Source of the DNA: Burkholderiales bacterium | GTDB taxonomy: Bacteria > Pseudomonadota > Gammaproteobacteria > Burkholderiales > SG8-41 | NCBI GenBank assembly: GCA_020854035.1 | Contig: JADZGE010000063.1 | Location: 1-56,460, forward strand | Direction: 5' to 3' | Length of the DNA stretch: 56,460 nucleotides | Part shown: one piece after another, positions 9,339 to 17,863 of the stretch | Layout of the letters: each line of letters starts with the position of its first letter | Numbering within the stretch: the first letter of the stretch is position 1 | The notes under the pieces: generated by a model | Databases searched by the model: none | What the model was told of the DNA's origin: nothing | Seen by the model: the letters and a program-made list of their open reading frames with translations, nothing else | Translations under genes and position numbers: made by a program

Positions 9339-9342
9339 AACC

Positions 9343-10497
9343 ATGCCGCCATCGCCCGCGGGCGCCCCCATCCTGTGCGTGGTCGGGGCGAGACCCAACT
9401 TCATGAAGATCGCGCCGGTCATCCGCGCGATGCGCGAGGCGAATCCCCCGCTGCCGGTGAAGCTCCTGCACACCGGGCAGCACTACGATCCTGAGATGAA
9501 CAGCCAGTATTTCCGGGCGCTCGGGATCCCGGACCCCGACTTTAACCTCGAGGTCGGCTCCGGCACGCACGCGGCGCAGACCGCCGAGATCATGCGGCGC
9601 TTCGAGCCCGTGCTCGACCGGGAGCGCCCGGCCGCGGTGCTCGTCGTGGGTGACGTGAACTCCACGCTCGCGTGCGCGCTCGTCGCGGCGAAGAAGTGCG
9701 TGCCGGTGATCCACGTCGAGGCGGGGCTGCGGAGCTACGACCGTGCCATGCCCGAGGAGGTGAACCGCGTCCTGACCGACCAGATCTCGGATCTTCTTTT
9801 CACGACCGAGAAGAACGCGCGAGCCAACCTGCTGCGCGAGGGCATCGCCGGGGAAGCGATCCATTTCGTCGGCAACGTGATGATCGACACGCTCAGGCGC
9901 AACCTCGGGCAGGCGGTGCCCGCGGGCGAGACGATCGCGCGCCACGGCGGCGCGCCGGCGCTTGGAGAAGGCGCGTTCGCCGTGCTGACGCTCCACCGGC
10001 CCGCCAACGTCGACGACCCGGCGAGGCTCCGCGCGATCCTCGGGGCGATCGCCGCGGCGGGCCGCCGGATTCGCGTGGTGTTTCCGATGCATCCGCGCAC
10101 GCGCGCGCGTATCGACGAGCACGGTCTCGCTGAACTGCTCGACCCGGCCGCGTTCCTCGTCCTGCCGCCGGTGGGATACCTGGAGATGCTCGGGCTCATG
10201 CGTGCCGCGCGCCTCGTGCTTACCGACTCGGGCGGAATACAGGAAGAGACGACCGCGCTCGGCGTGCCGTGCGTGACGTTGCGCGAGAACACAGAGCGCC
10301 CGATCACCGCGGAAGAGGGCACGAATACCGTGGTCGGGCACGATCCGCGGCGCATCCTCGCCGCGGTGGAGGACATCCTGCTTACCGGCGGCAAGGCGGG
10401 GCGCGTACCCGAACTGTGGGACGGCAGGGCCGCGCAGCGGATCGCGGCGGTACTGCGTGACTGGCTCGACCGGAACGCGGCGCGGCTCGTCGCGTGA
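9343..10497 (+). CDS. wecB: UDP-N-acetylglucosamine 2-epimerase (non-hydrolysing)
   Basis: 384 aa, normal length for WecB/MnaA. It interconverts UDP-GlcNAc and UDP-ManNAc in the cytoplasm. Visible family motifs are VVGARPNFMK (13-22), HVEAGLRSYDRAMPEEVNR, TLHRPANVDDP, LTDSGGIQEE and LRENTERPIT. It begins 4 bp after the ATPase stop, so it belongs to the same operon. No ManNAc dehydrogenase (WecC) is adjacent. The product could be used directly as UDP-ManNAc or be oxidised by an enzyme outside the window. Confidence 0.95.
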   Translation: MPPSPAGAPILCVVGARPNFMKIAPVIRAMREANPPLPVKLLHTGQHYDPEMNSQYFRALGIPDPDFNLEVGSGTHAAQTAEIMRRFEPVLDRERPAAVLVVGDVNSTLACALVAAKKCVPVIHVEAGLRSYDRAMPEEVNRVLTDQISDLLFTTEKNARANLLREGIAGEAIHFVGNVMIDTLRRNLGQAVPAGETIARHGGAPALGEGAFAVLTLHRPANVDDPARLRAILGAIAAAGRRIRVVFPMHPRTRARIDEHGLAELLDPAAFLVLPPVGYLEMLGLMRAARLVLTDSGGIQEETTALGVPCVTLRENTERPITAEEGTNTVVGHDPRRILAAVEDILLTGGKAGRVPELWDGRAAQRIAAVLRDWLDRNAARLVA

Positions 10498-10555
10498 CGG
10501 TCGTATCCGTCCGGAAGGGGTTTTTCTGCGGTCGTCGAGGCGCTTTCAGCTGACC

Positions 10556-11422
10556 ATGCCTGCAACGCCCATGCGCAACGCGTTCACCATCGACGTGGAG
10601 GATTACTTCCACGTCTACGCGTTCGCCTCGCACATCCCGCGCGAAGCGTGGGACCGGTTGCCGTGCCGGGTGGAGCGCAACGTGGACGCGATACTCGCGA
10701 TGCTCGACGAGCACGGGGTGCGCGCGACCTTCTTCATGCTCGGCTGGGTGGCCGAGCGTTTCCCGGGACTCGCTCGCCGGATCGTGGGCGGCGGGCACGA
10801 GCTCGCGAGCCATGGCTACGGGCACGAGCTCGTCAGCACGCTCACGCGGGAGCAGTTCATGCAGGATATCGTGCGCGCCCGGCGCCTGCTGGAGGACGTG
10901 GGCGGCGTCGCGGTGCTGGGCTACCGCGCGCCGAGCTTCTCCATCGGCAGGCGCAACCTCTGGGCGCTCGAGTGCCTCGCGGATGCGGGCTACCGCTACA
11001 GCTCGAGCATCTACCCGATACGAAGCGACCACTACGGCATGCCCGATGCGCCGCGCTTCGCGTTCTACCCGGAAGCGGGGAAGGGCCTCCTCGAGCTGCC
11101 GCCGACCACGGTGCGCCTGTTCAACCGCAACCTGCCGGCGGCGGGCGGGGGCTATTTCCGCCTCATGCCCTACGGCGTCTCGCGCTGGTGTCTGAAGCGC
11201 GTGAACTCGGTGGACCGCCAGCCGTGCATATTCTATTTCCACCCGTGGGAGATCGACCCGGGACAGCCGCGCCAGCACGGCGCGAGCCTGAAGAGCCGCT
11301 TGCGCCACTACGTCAATCTCCACTCGATGGAGCGGCGCATCCGGGTCCTGTTGAAGGAGTTTCGATGGGACAGGGTGGACCGCCTGTTCCTCGGGGAGAG
11401 CCATGGATCAGCGGGTTCCTGA
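10556..11422 (+). CDS. XrtA-associated polysaccharide deacetylase (NodB-like with DUF3473)
   Basis: 288 aa from ATG 10556; the frame is open to 10457 but overlaps wecB and lacks homology there. Conserved parts are the NodB metal site (FTIDVEDYFHV and HELASHGYGHELV), the fold motif RATFFMLGW, the GYRAPSFSIG loop and the C-terminal PCIFYFHPWEIDPGQP that marks the exosortase-associated subfamily. Members of this fold remove N-acetyl groups from hexosamines in polysaccharides. No signal peptide is visible, so it may act on lipid-linked precursors in the cytoplasm or be exported with the complex. Its stop overlaps the next gene by 20 bp. Confidence 0.92.
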   Translation: MPATPMRNAFTIDVEDYFHVYAFASHIPREAWDRLPCRVERNVDAILAMLDEHGVRATFFMLGWVAERFPGLARRIVGGGHELASHGYGHELVSTLTREQFMQDIVRARRLLEDVGGVAVLGYRAPSFSIGRRNLWALECLADAGYRYSSSIYPIRSDHYGMPDAPRFAFYPEAGKGLLELPPTTVRLFNRNLPAAGGGYFRLMPYGVSRWCLKRVNSVDRQPCIFYFHPWEIDPGQPRQHGASLKSRLRHYVNLHSMERRIRVLLKEFRWDRVDRLFLGESHGSAGS

Positions 11423-12491
11423 CGCGGTGCTGGCGGGCGGCGGCGGGCCGGCGCCCGGTGCGTCGGTGGTGCGCGAGCTCGCGCGGGGGGAGGAGGCGCG
11501 CTGGGATGCCTTCGTCGCCGGCTGCCCCGGGGCGACGTTTTTCCACCGGGCGGGCTGGCGCGCCGTCATGGAGGAGGCGTTCGGCCACCGCACCCGCTTT
11601 CTCCTCGCCGAGTCCGGCGGGCGCATCGAGGGAGTGCTACCGCTCGGCGAGGTGAAGAGCCTTCTCTTCGGGCACACGCTCGTGTCGCTCCCGTTCTGCG
11701 TCTACGGGGGGCCCGCGGCCGCGACCGGCGAGGCGTGCCGCGCCCTGACGGCGGCGGCGTGCGCGCTCGCGAGGCGCCTGGGGGTCGATCACCTGGAGTA
11801 CCGGTCCGTCCTCCCCGTCAATCCGGAATGGCCGCGCAGGGACGATCTCTACGTCACGTTCCGCAAGGCGATCGACCCGGACCCCGAAAGGAATCTCCTC
11901 GCGATCCCGCGCAAGCAACGCGCGATGGTGCGAAAGGGCATCAAGAACGGACTCGCGAGCGAGTTCGATCCGGACGTGAACCGCTTCTACGCGCTCTTCG
12001 CCGAGAACGTGCACCGGCAGGGCACGCCGGTGCTGCCGCGGCGCTACTTCGAACTTCTCCGCCGCGTTTTCGGCGACGATTGCCGCGTGCTGACCGTGCT
12101 CGATGTCGCCGGGTCCCCGGTTTCCAGCGTGCTTACCTTCTACTGGCGCGACGAGGTGCTGCCGTACTACGCGGGCGATGCCGTGGCCGCGCGCGAGCTG
12201 GCCGGCAACGACTTCAAGTACTGGGCGCTCATGCGCGATGCGGCCGAGCGCGGCTGCCGGCTGTTCGATTACGGCCGCAGCAAGCGCGATACCGGTTCCT
12301 TTCATTTCAAGAAGAACTGGGGCTTCGAGCCGCAGCCGCTCGCCTACGAGTACTTCCTGGTGAAAGGCAGGGGCGTGCCGGACGTGAATCCGCTCAATCC
12401 GAAATACCGCCTGTTCATCAACGCGTGGCGGCGGATGCCGCTCGGGCTCGCGAACCTGATAGGCCCGTACGTGGTGAAGGGCCTGGGATAG
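11403..12491 (+). CDS. FemAB family XrtA/PEP-CTERM system-associated protein
   Basis: 362 aa with a GNAT-type double acyltransferase fold of the FemAB family. Visible landmarks are CPGATFFHRAGWRAVMEEAFG near residue 40, IPRKQRAMVRKGIKNGL near 167 and the C-terminal YGRSKRDTGSFHFKKNWGFEP. A GGGGAG Shine-Dalgarno precedes ATG 11403, which lies inside the deacetylase gene (20-bp overlap). FemAB proteins move aminoacyl groups from tRNA to peptidoglycan precursors. The exosortase-associated version has been proposed to aminoacylate EPS or lipid intermediates, but the substrate is unknown. Its TAG stop overlaps the exosortase Shine-Dalgarno, so the two are translationally linked. Confidence 0.9.
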   Translation: MDQRVPDAVLAGGGGPAPGASVVRELARGEEARWDAFVAGCPGATFFHRAGWRAVMEEAFGHRTRFLLAESGGRIEGVLPLGEVKSLLFGHTLVSLPFCVYGGPAAATGEACRALTAAACALARRLGVDHLEYRSVLPVNPEWPRRDDLYVTFRKAIDPDPERNLLAIPRKQRAMVRKGIKNGLASEFDPDVNRFYALFAENVHRQGTPVLPRRYFELLRRVFGDDCRVLTVLDVAGSPVSSVLTFYWRDEVLPYYAGDAVAARELAGNDFKYWALMRDAAERGCRLFDYGRSKRDTGSFHFKKNWGFEPQPLAYEYFLVKGRGVPDVNPLNPKYRLFINAWRRMPLGLANLIGPYVVKGLG

Positions 12492-12496
12492 GAGCC

Positions 12497-14077
12497 GTGA
12501 AACTCGAACACGTTCCGGCGCCCGAGATCGCCGTCCCCGCCCCCGCGCCCGCGGCGCCCGGGTCGCGGCGGCTCGCGGGCGCGCTCCTCGCGGCGAGTCT
12601 CCTGTGGCTGCTCGCGTGGTACGGGGAGACCACCGCGGCGATCGTCGCGCTGTGGGGCAGCTCCGATACCTACGCGCACGGCTATCTCATCGTGCCGATC
12701 GTCGCGTGGCTCGTCTGGCAGCGGCGCGCGGAGCTGGCGGCGCTCGAACTCCGGGCGAACCTCGCCGTCGTGCCGCTGCTCGCGCTTCCCGGCGCCGCGT
12801 GGCTCGTTGCCGGCGCCGCGAACGTCGGCGTCGTCCAGCAGTACAGCCTCGCCCTGATGATCCCGCTCACGGTCTGGGCCGTGCTCGGCACGCGCGTATT
12901 CAGGGCGCTGCTCTTCCCGCTATCCTTTCTCCTGCTCGCCGTGCCCGTCGGCGAGTCGATCGAATCCACGTTGATGGAGCACACCGCCGATTTCACGGTC
13001 ACCGCGATCCGGTTGACGGGCATACCGGTGTACCGCGAGGGGCAGTTCTTCACCCTGCCGAGCGGCAGCTGGTCGGTGGTGGAGGCGTGCAGCGGGCTGC
13101 GGTACCTGATCGCCTCGGTCACGGTGGGCGTCCTCTACGCTCACCTCACCTACCGCTCGGCCGGGCGGCGCGCGGCGTTCGTCCTCGCCTCGATCCTCGT
13201 GCCGATCGTCGCGAACTGGCTGCGCGCCTACATGATCGTCATGATCGGGCACCTCTCGGAGATGAAGTACGCGGTGGGGGTGGATCACATCCTCTACGGC
13301 TGGGTGTTCTTCGGCGTGGTGATGGTCCTCCTTTTCTGGGTCGGATCGTTCTGGCGCGAGGATCCTGTCCTCGCGCCGCGGGGCGAACGGCACGCGTCGC
13401 CGCCCGCCCCGGGCGCGACGCACCTAGCCGGCATCGGCGCCGCCGCCGCAGCCTGTGCCGTGATGGTCGCCGCGTGGCCCGCGATTTCGGGCGCGCTCGA
13501 AGCCGGTGCCGCCGCCGCAGTGCGCCTGCAACCGCCCGCGCCCCCGGGCGGATGGCGCGAATCCGGGGCGCGTTTCACCAACTGGAGCCCGCGCTTCGGC
13601 GGCGCCGGCGCGGTGATGCATCGGGTCTACGCCAGGGACGGACAGCAGGCGGGGCTCTACATCGCCTACTACCGCAACCAGCGCCCGGGAGCGCAGGCGG
13701 TGAGCAGCGTCAACTCGGTCACGCCGGACTACGCGGACTGGCGCAATCTCGGGGAATCCGGCGGCAGGATCGGTGGCGGAGCGGGCGGTGTGCCGGCGGT
13801 GGACGCGCGCCTGATGGGACCGAACGTGAAGCTCCTCACGCAGCGCACCTACTGGATAGCGGGCCGATACGTCGCGAACGCCTACCTCGCCAAGCTCCTG
13901 CTGGCGGGCTCCCGCCTCACGGGTCGGGGCGACGATGCGGCGGTGATCGTGCTCTACGCACCCTACGGGGAGCTCCCGGAACCGGCGCGCCGCACGCTGC
14001 GGCAGTTCGGGGAGGACATGCTGCCCGCGATCACCGGAACGCTCGAGCATGCACGCGGAACGCGCGCTGGCTCCTGA
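12497..14077 (+). CDS. xrtA: Exosortase A fused to C-terminal EpsI domain
   Basis: 526 aa from GTG 12497, with AGGAG immediately upstream. The same frame is open through the preceding gene, so an upstream start would be an artefact. The N-terminal about 285 residues form a multi-pass membrane protease/transpeptidase. Catalytic residues are visible: Cys198 in VEACSGLRY, Arg243 in NWLRAYMIV and His264 in GVDHILYGW. The C-terminal about 200 residues after one more hydrophobic segment form an EpsI domain (GLYIAYYRNQ, YRNQRPGAQAVSS), probably periplasmic. Exosortase A recognises PEP-CTERM sorting signals and is linked to EPS production. No PEP-CTERM substrate is in the window. The fusion is common in beta-proteobacterial loci. 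Confidence 0.95.
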   Translation: MKLEHVPAPEIAVPAPAPAAPGSRRLAGALLAASLLWLLAWYGETTAAIVALWGSSDTYAHGYLIVPIVAWLVWQRRAELAALELRANLAVVPLLALPGAAWLVAGAANVGVVQQYSLALMIPLTVWAVLGTRVFRALLFPLSFLLLAVPVGESIESTLMEHTADFTVTAIRLTGIPVYREGQFFTLPSGSWSVVEACSGLRYLIASVTVGVLYAHLTYRSAGRRAAFVLASILVPIVANWLRAYMIVMIGHLSEMKYAVGVDHILYGWVFFGVVMVLLFWVGSFWREDPVLAPRGERHASPPAPGATHLAGIGAAAAACAVMVAAWPAISGALEAGAAAAVRLQPPAPPGGWRESGARFTNWSPRFGGAGAVMHRVYARDGQQAGLYIAYYRNQRPGAQAVSSVNSVTPDYADWRNLGESGGRIGGGAGGVPAVDARLMGPNVKLLTQRTYWIAGRYVANAYLAKLLLAGSRLTGRGDDAAVIVLYAPYGELPEPARRTLRQFGEDMLPAITGTLEHARGTRAGS

Positions 14078-15269
14078 TCACGCGCGCACGGGCACGGGCG
14101 CCGGCGCGCCGCTCGTCGCGCACGTCATCTACCGCCTGGACGTCGGCGGCCTGGAGAACGGCGTGGTGAACCTCGTGAACCGGATGCCGCCCGAGCGCTA
14201 CCGCCACGCCATCGTGTGCCTCACCGGGTACTCGGACTTTCACCGCAGGATCCGGCGCGCCGATGTTCCCCTGTTCAGCCTCGAGAAGCCGCCCGGCAAC
14301 AGCCCGGTGCTGCACTGGAAGCTGTGGCGCCTCTTCCGCGCCCTCAGGCCCGCCATCGTGCACTCGCGCAATCTCGCGGCCCTCGAGGCGCAACTGCCGG
14401 CGGCGCTCGCGGGCGTGCCCGTGCGCCTGCACGGCGAGCATGGCCGGGACAAGGACGATCCGGACGGCGCGAACCCGCACCGGCGCAGGCTGCGGCGGCT
14501 CTTCAGGCCGTTCGTGCACCGGTACATCGCCGTCTCGCGCGATCTCGCGGCCTACCTGGAGAACGGCGTGGGCGTCGACCCCGGGCGGATCACGCAGATC
14601 TACAACGGCGTGGACGCGGAGCTCTTCCACCCCGCGGCCGGCGCGCGGGAATCCCTCGCGCTCCCCGGAGCCGCGGACACGGGGCTCTTCGTGATCGGCA
14701 CGGTCGGGCGCATGCAGGACGTGAAGGATCAGCCGACCCTCGCGCGGGCGTTCGTCGCGCTCGCGCGCGAGGCGGGTGCGCACGCGCGGCGCCTTCGCCT
14801 CGTGATGGTGGGTGACGGGCCGTTGCGCGCCGAGGCGCATCGTGTGCTGGCGGAGGCCGGATTGACCGACCAGGCCTGGCTGCCCGGAAGCAGAGACGAC
14901 ATCCCGGGAGTGATGCGGGGACTCGATCTTTTCGTGCTGCCATCGCTTGCCGAAGGCATATCGAATACGCTGCTCGAGGCAATGGCGAGCGGGCTGCCGG
15001 TGGTCGCGACCGCGGTCGGCGGCAACCCGGAACTCGTCGAGGACGGCATGACCGGCACGCTGGTGGCTCCCGGCGATCCCGCGGCGATGGCACGGGCGAT
15101 GCTCGCCTATTTCCGCGATCCCGCGCTCGGGCGCCGGCACGGCGGCGCCGGGCTCGCGGCGGTGGCGGCGCGCTTTCGCATGGAGGCGATGACGGCCGCG
15201 TACCTGCGCGTCTACGACGAGGCGTGCGCGGGGGCGGCCGGCGCCCGGCACGGCAGGAGCCGCGCGTGA
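14049..15269 (+). CDS. Glycosyltransferase family 4, PEP-CTERM/XrtA-associated (TIGR03088-like)
   Basis: 406 aa GT-B enzyme. The N-terminal domain has [20 protein letters not shown] and the donor-binding half has [12 protein letters not shown]. The EX7E-type motif is [20 protein letters not shown], followed by [11 protein letters not shown]. It overlaps the end of the exosortase gene by 29 bp and ends in a GTGA overlap with the next gene, so it is operonic. This is the sugar transferase most constantly placed beside exosortase A, likely adding a conserved early sugar to the repeat unit. Donor and acceptor are not deducible from sequence. Confidence 0.92.
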   Translation: MHAERALAPDHARTGTGAGAPLVAHVIYRLDVGGLENGVVNLVNRMPPERYRHAIVCLTGYSDFHRRIRRADVPLFSLEKPPGNSPVLHWKLWRLFRALRPAIVHSRNLAALEAQLPAALAGVPVRLHGEHGRDKDDPDGANPHRRRLRRLFRPFVHRYIAVSRDLAAYLENGVGVDPGRITQIYNGVDAELFHPAAGARESLALPGAADTGLFVIGTVGRMQDVKDQPTLARAFVALAREAGAHARRLRLVMVGDGPLRAEAHRVLAEAGLTDQAWLPGSRDDIPGVMRGLDLFVLPSLAEGISNTLLEAMASGLPVVATAVGGNPELVEDGMTGTLVAPGDPAAMARAMLAYFRDPALGRRHGGAGLAAVAARFRMEAMTAAYLRVYDEACAGAAGARHGRSRA

Positions 15270-16303
15270 AAGTGCTCGTGACCGGGGCGGCCGGGTTCAT
15301 CGGCCACGCGCTCGCCGCGCGGCTCATCGGGCGCGGCGACACGGTCTGCGGCGTGGACAACCTCAACGACTACTACGAGGTGGGCCTCAAGGAGGCGCGG
15401 CTTGCCCGCTTGCGCGCGAGCCGCGGCTTCGAGTTTCACCGGCTCGACGTCGCCGACCGCCCCGGCATGGCCGCGCTCTTCGCGCGGGGCGGCTTCGACG
15501 CGGTGGTGCATCTTGCCGCGCAGGCCGGGGTGCGCTACTCGGTGGAGAACCCGCGGGCCTACATCGATTCGAACCTCGTCGGCTTCGGCAACGTGCTCGA
15601 GGGCGCGCGCCACGGCGGCGTGCGCCACCTGGTATACGCCTCGTCGAGCTCGGTCTACGGCGCCAACGCGCGGCTGCCGTTCTCGGAGCACGCGAACGTC
15701 GACCACCCGCTCTCGCTCTACGGCGCGACCAAGAAGGCGAACGAGCTGATGGCGCACGCCTATGCGCACCTCTACGGGGTGCCGTGCACGGGCCTGCGCT
15801 TCTTCACGGTGTACGGGCCGTGGGGCCGGCCCGACATGGCGCTTTTCAAGTTCACGCGCGGCATACTCGCGGGCACGCCGATCACCGTCTACAACGGCGG
15901 CGACATGGTGCGCGATTTCACCTACGTGGACGATATCGTCGAGGGCATCGTTCGCGTGGCCGACCGCCCCGCCGCCGCGGACCCGGCGTGGGATGGCGCG
16001 AATCCCGACCCGGCCACGAGCCGCGCGCCGTGGCGGGTCTACAACATCGGCAACAACCGGCCCGTCAACCTGATGCGCTACATCGAGGTGCTGGAGAATT
16101 GCGTCGGCCGCAAGGCGATCCTGGAGATGTTGCCGATGCAGGCGGGCGACGTTCGGGCCACGATGGCGGACGTGAGCGGGCTCGAAGCCGCCGTGGGCTT
16201 CCGGCCGCGGACGAACGTGGAGGAGGGCGTCGCGCGCTTCGTCGAGTGGTACCGCGAGTACTACCGGGCAGCCGCGCCGGCCCCGGAGGGCATGCCCGGA
16301 TGA
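15266..16303 (+). CDS. UDP-glucuronate 4-epimerase (extended SDR family)
   Basis: 345 aa from GTG 15266, which overlaps the preceding stop as GTGA. The NAD motif is [11 protein letters not shown], the active-site serine cluster is YASSSSVYG, and the catalytic pair is in YGATKKANE. Family marks [16 protein letters not shown] and [17 protein letters not shown] point to the UDP-GlcA/UDP-GalA epimerases rather than GalE. With the dehydrogenase encoded next, it would convert UDP-glucuronate to UDP-galacturonate in the cytoplasm. The 3' end overlaps the dehydrogenase start (ATGA). Confidence 0.92.
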   Translation: MKVLVTGAAGFIGHALAARLIGRGDTVCGVDNLNDYYEVGLKEARLARLRASRGFEFHRLDVADRPGMAALFARGGFDAVVHLAAQAGVRYSVENPRAYIDSNLVGFGNVLEGARHGGVRHLVYASSSSVYGANARLPFSEHANVDHPLSLYGATKKANELMAHAYAHLYGVPCTGLRFFTVYGPWGRPDMALFKFTRGILAGTPITVYNGGDMVRDFTYVDDIVEGIVRVADRPAAADPAWDGANPDPATSRAPWRVYNIGNNRPVNLMRYIEVLENCVGRKAILEMLPMQAGDVRATMADVSGLEAAVGFRPRTNVEEGVARFVEWYREYYRAAAPAPEGMPG

Positions 16304-17631
16304 ACGTGAGTGTTTTCGGCGCGGGCTACGTGGGCCTCGTCACCGGGGCCTGCTTCGCGGAGATGGGCAATTCCGTCACCTGCGTGGACACCAATGCCGC
16401 GCGCGTGGCGGAACTCTCGCGCGGGGTGGTCCCGATCCACGAGCCGGGGCTCGACGCACTCATCGCCGGGAACCTCCGCGAGGGGCGGATCCGCTTCACG
16501 ACCTCGCTCGCCGAGGCGATCGCCGCCTCCGCGGTCCACTTCATCGCGGTCGGCACGCCGCCGGCGGAGGACGGGTCGGCGGATCTCGGCAACGTGCTCG
16601 CGGTCGCGCGCGAGATCGGGCGCCGCATCGAGGCGCCGTGCACGATCGTCGGCAAGTCCACCGTGCCGGTGGGCACCGCCGACCGAGTGCGCGACGCCGT
16701 GGGGGCGGAACTCGCGCGGCGCGGCGCGACGATCGAGTTCGACGTGGTGAGCAATCCCGAGTTCCTGAAGGAAGGCGACGCGATCGCGGATTTCATGAAA
16801 CCCGACCGCGTGATCGTCGGCACGGACGACGAGCAGGCGGCGGAGTTGATGCGCCGCCTCTACGCCCCGTTCACGCGTAACCGCGAGCGGCTGCTGGTGA
16901 TGGGGGTGCGCGACGCGGAAATGACGAAGTACGCCGCGAACGCGATGCTCGCGACCCGCATCTCCTTCATGAACGAGGTCGCGACGCTGTGCGAGCGGAT
17001 CGGGGTGGACGTGGAGAACGTGAGAAAGGGCATCGGCTCGGACGGGAGGATCGGCTACTCGTTCCTCTACGCGGGCTGCGGCTACGGCGGCTCGTGCTTT
17101 CCCAAGGACGTGCGGGCGCTCGTCCACACCGCCCGCGAGAACGGCGTGGAGCCCATGATCCTGCAGGCGGTCGAGGCGAGGAACGAGATGCAGAAGCAGC
17201 ACCTCGCCCGGCGCGTCGCCTCGCGCTTCGGCGCGCGCCTGCACGGCCGGACCTTCGCCCTGTGGGGGCTCGCGTTCAAGCCCGGCACGGACGACATGCG
17301 GGAGGCGCCGTCGGTGGTGACGCTGAAGCAGTTGATCGCCGCGGGCGCGAACGTGCGCGCCTACGACCCGGTGGCCATGGACGGCGCGCGGCGCGGCCTG
17401 CCGGCCGAATGGTTCGACGAGGGCCGCCTCGTGCTGGCCGAGCACCAGTACGACGCGCTCGACGGCGCGAGCGCGCTCGTGCTTGTCACGGAGTGGAAGC
17501 CGTTCCGTTACCCGGATTTCGGCGTGGTGAAAGAGCGCCTGCGCGAGCCGGTCATCTTCGACGGGCGCAACCTCTACGACCCGGAGGAGCTGAAGGCGCT
17601 GGGATTCGAGTATTTCGGCATCGGGCGGTGA
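16300..17631 (+). CDS. ugd: UDP-glucose 6-dehydrogenase
   Basis: 443 aa, starting at ATG 16300 inside the stop of the epimerase gene. It oxidises UDP-glucose to UDP-glucuronate with NAD. Motifs are [17 protein letters not shown] (nucleotide binding), [12 protein letters not shown], the catalytic Cys266 in [10 protein letters not shown], and the C-terminal [13 protein letters not shown]-glucuronate feeds both the upstream 4-epimerase and the UDP-xylose synthase at 35062. This is the last gene of the repeat-free conserved core; the next gap holds the first hairpin repeat. Confidence 0.96.
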   Translation: MNVSVFGAGYVGLVTGACFAEMGNSVTCVDTNAARVAELSRGVVPIHEPGLDALIAGNLREGRIRFTTSLAEAIAASAVHFIAVGTPPAEDGSADLGNVLAVAREIGRRIEAPCTIVGKSTVPVGTADRVRDAVGAELARRGATIEFDVVSNPEFLKEGDAIADFMKPDRVIVGTDDEQAAELMRRLYAPFTRNRERLLVMGVRDAEMTKYAANAMLATRISFMNEVATLCERIGVDVENVRKGIGSDGRIGYSFLYAGCGYGGSCFPKDVRALVHTARENGVEPMILQAVEARNEMQKQHLARRVASRFGARLHGRTFALWGLAFKPGTDDMREAPSVVTLKQLIAAGANVRAYDPVAMDGARRGLPAEWFDEGRLVLAEHQYDALDGASALVLVTEWKPFRYPDFGVVKERLREPVIFDGRNLYDPEELKALGFEYFGIGR

Positions 17632-17652
17632 GTTGTCGAGAAGCGATTGATG

Positions 17653-17833
17653 TTTCACGCAAAGCACGCGAAGCGCGCAAAGGGAGTGCAGCGGAAAAGG
17701 AAGGGCATGATTGAACAGGAGGCAACGGAGGTGACAGAGGCAGCGGAGTTAACACAGGGGCATCTGACCTCCGTTTCCTCCGTTACCTCCTGTTGGAATC
17801 GACTCTTTGCGGCCTTGGCGGTCTTTGCGTGAG
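17653..17833. repeat. Family A long hairpin repeat, copy 1
   Basis: A 181-bp nested inverted repeat filling the gap 17632-17863. The outer left arm is 9-bp units of the CACGCAAAG type (17656-17682). Its complement, ending TCTTTGCGTGAG, forms the outer right arm (17805-17833). Inside, a second pair of arms is made of 9-bp purine units (AGGAGGCAA, CGGAGGTGA) at 17714-17748 and their complement at 17769-17796. The RNA could fold into one long imperfect stem. It ends about 30 bp before the amidotransferase start, so it is in the upstream leader of that gene. Confidence 0.85.
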
Positions 17834-17863
17834 ATAGAAGCCGGTCGGAACCGGAAAAGAGGC

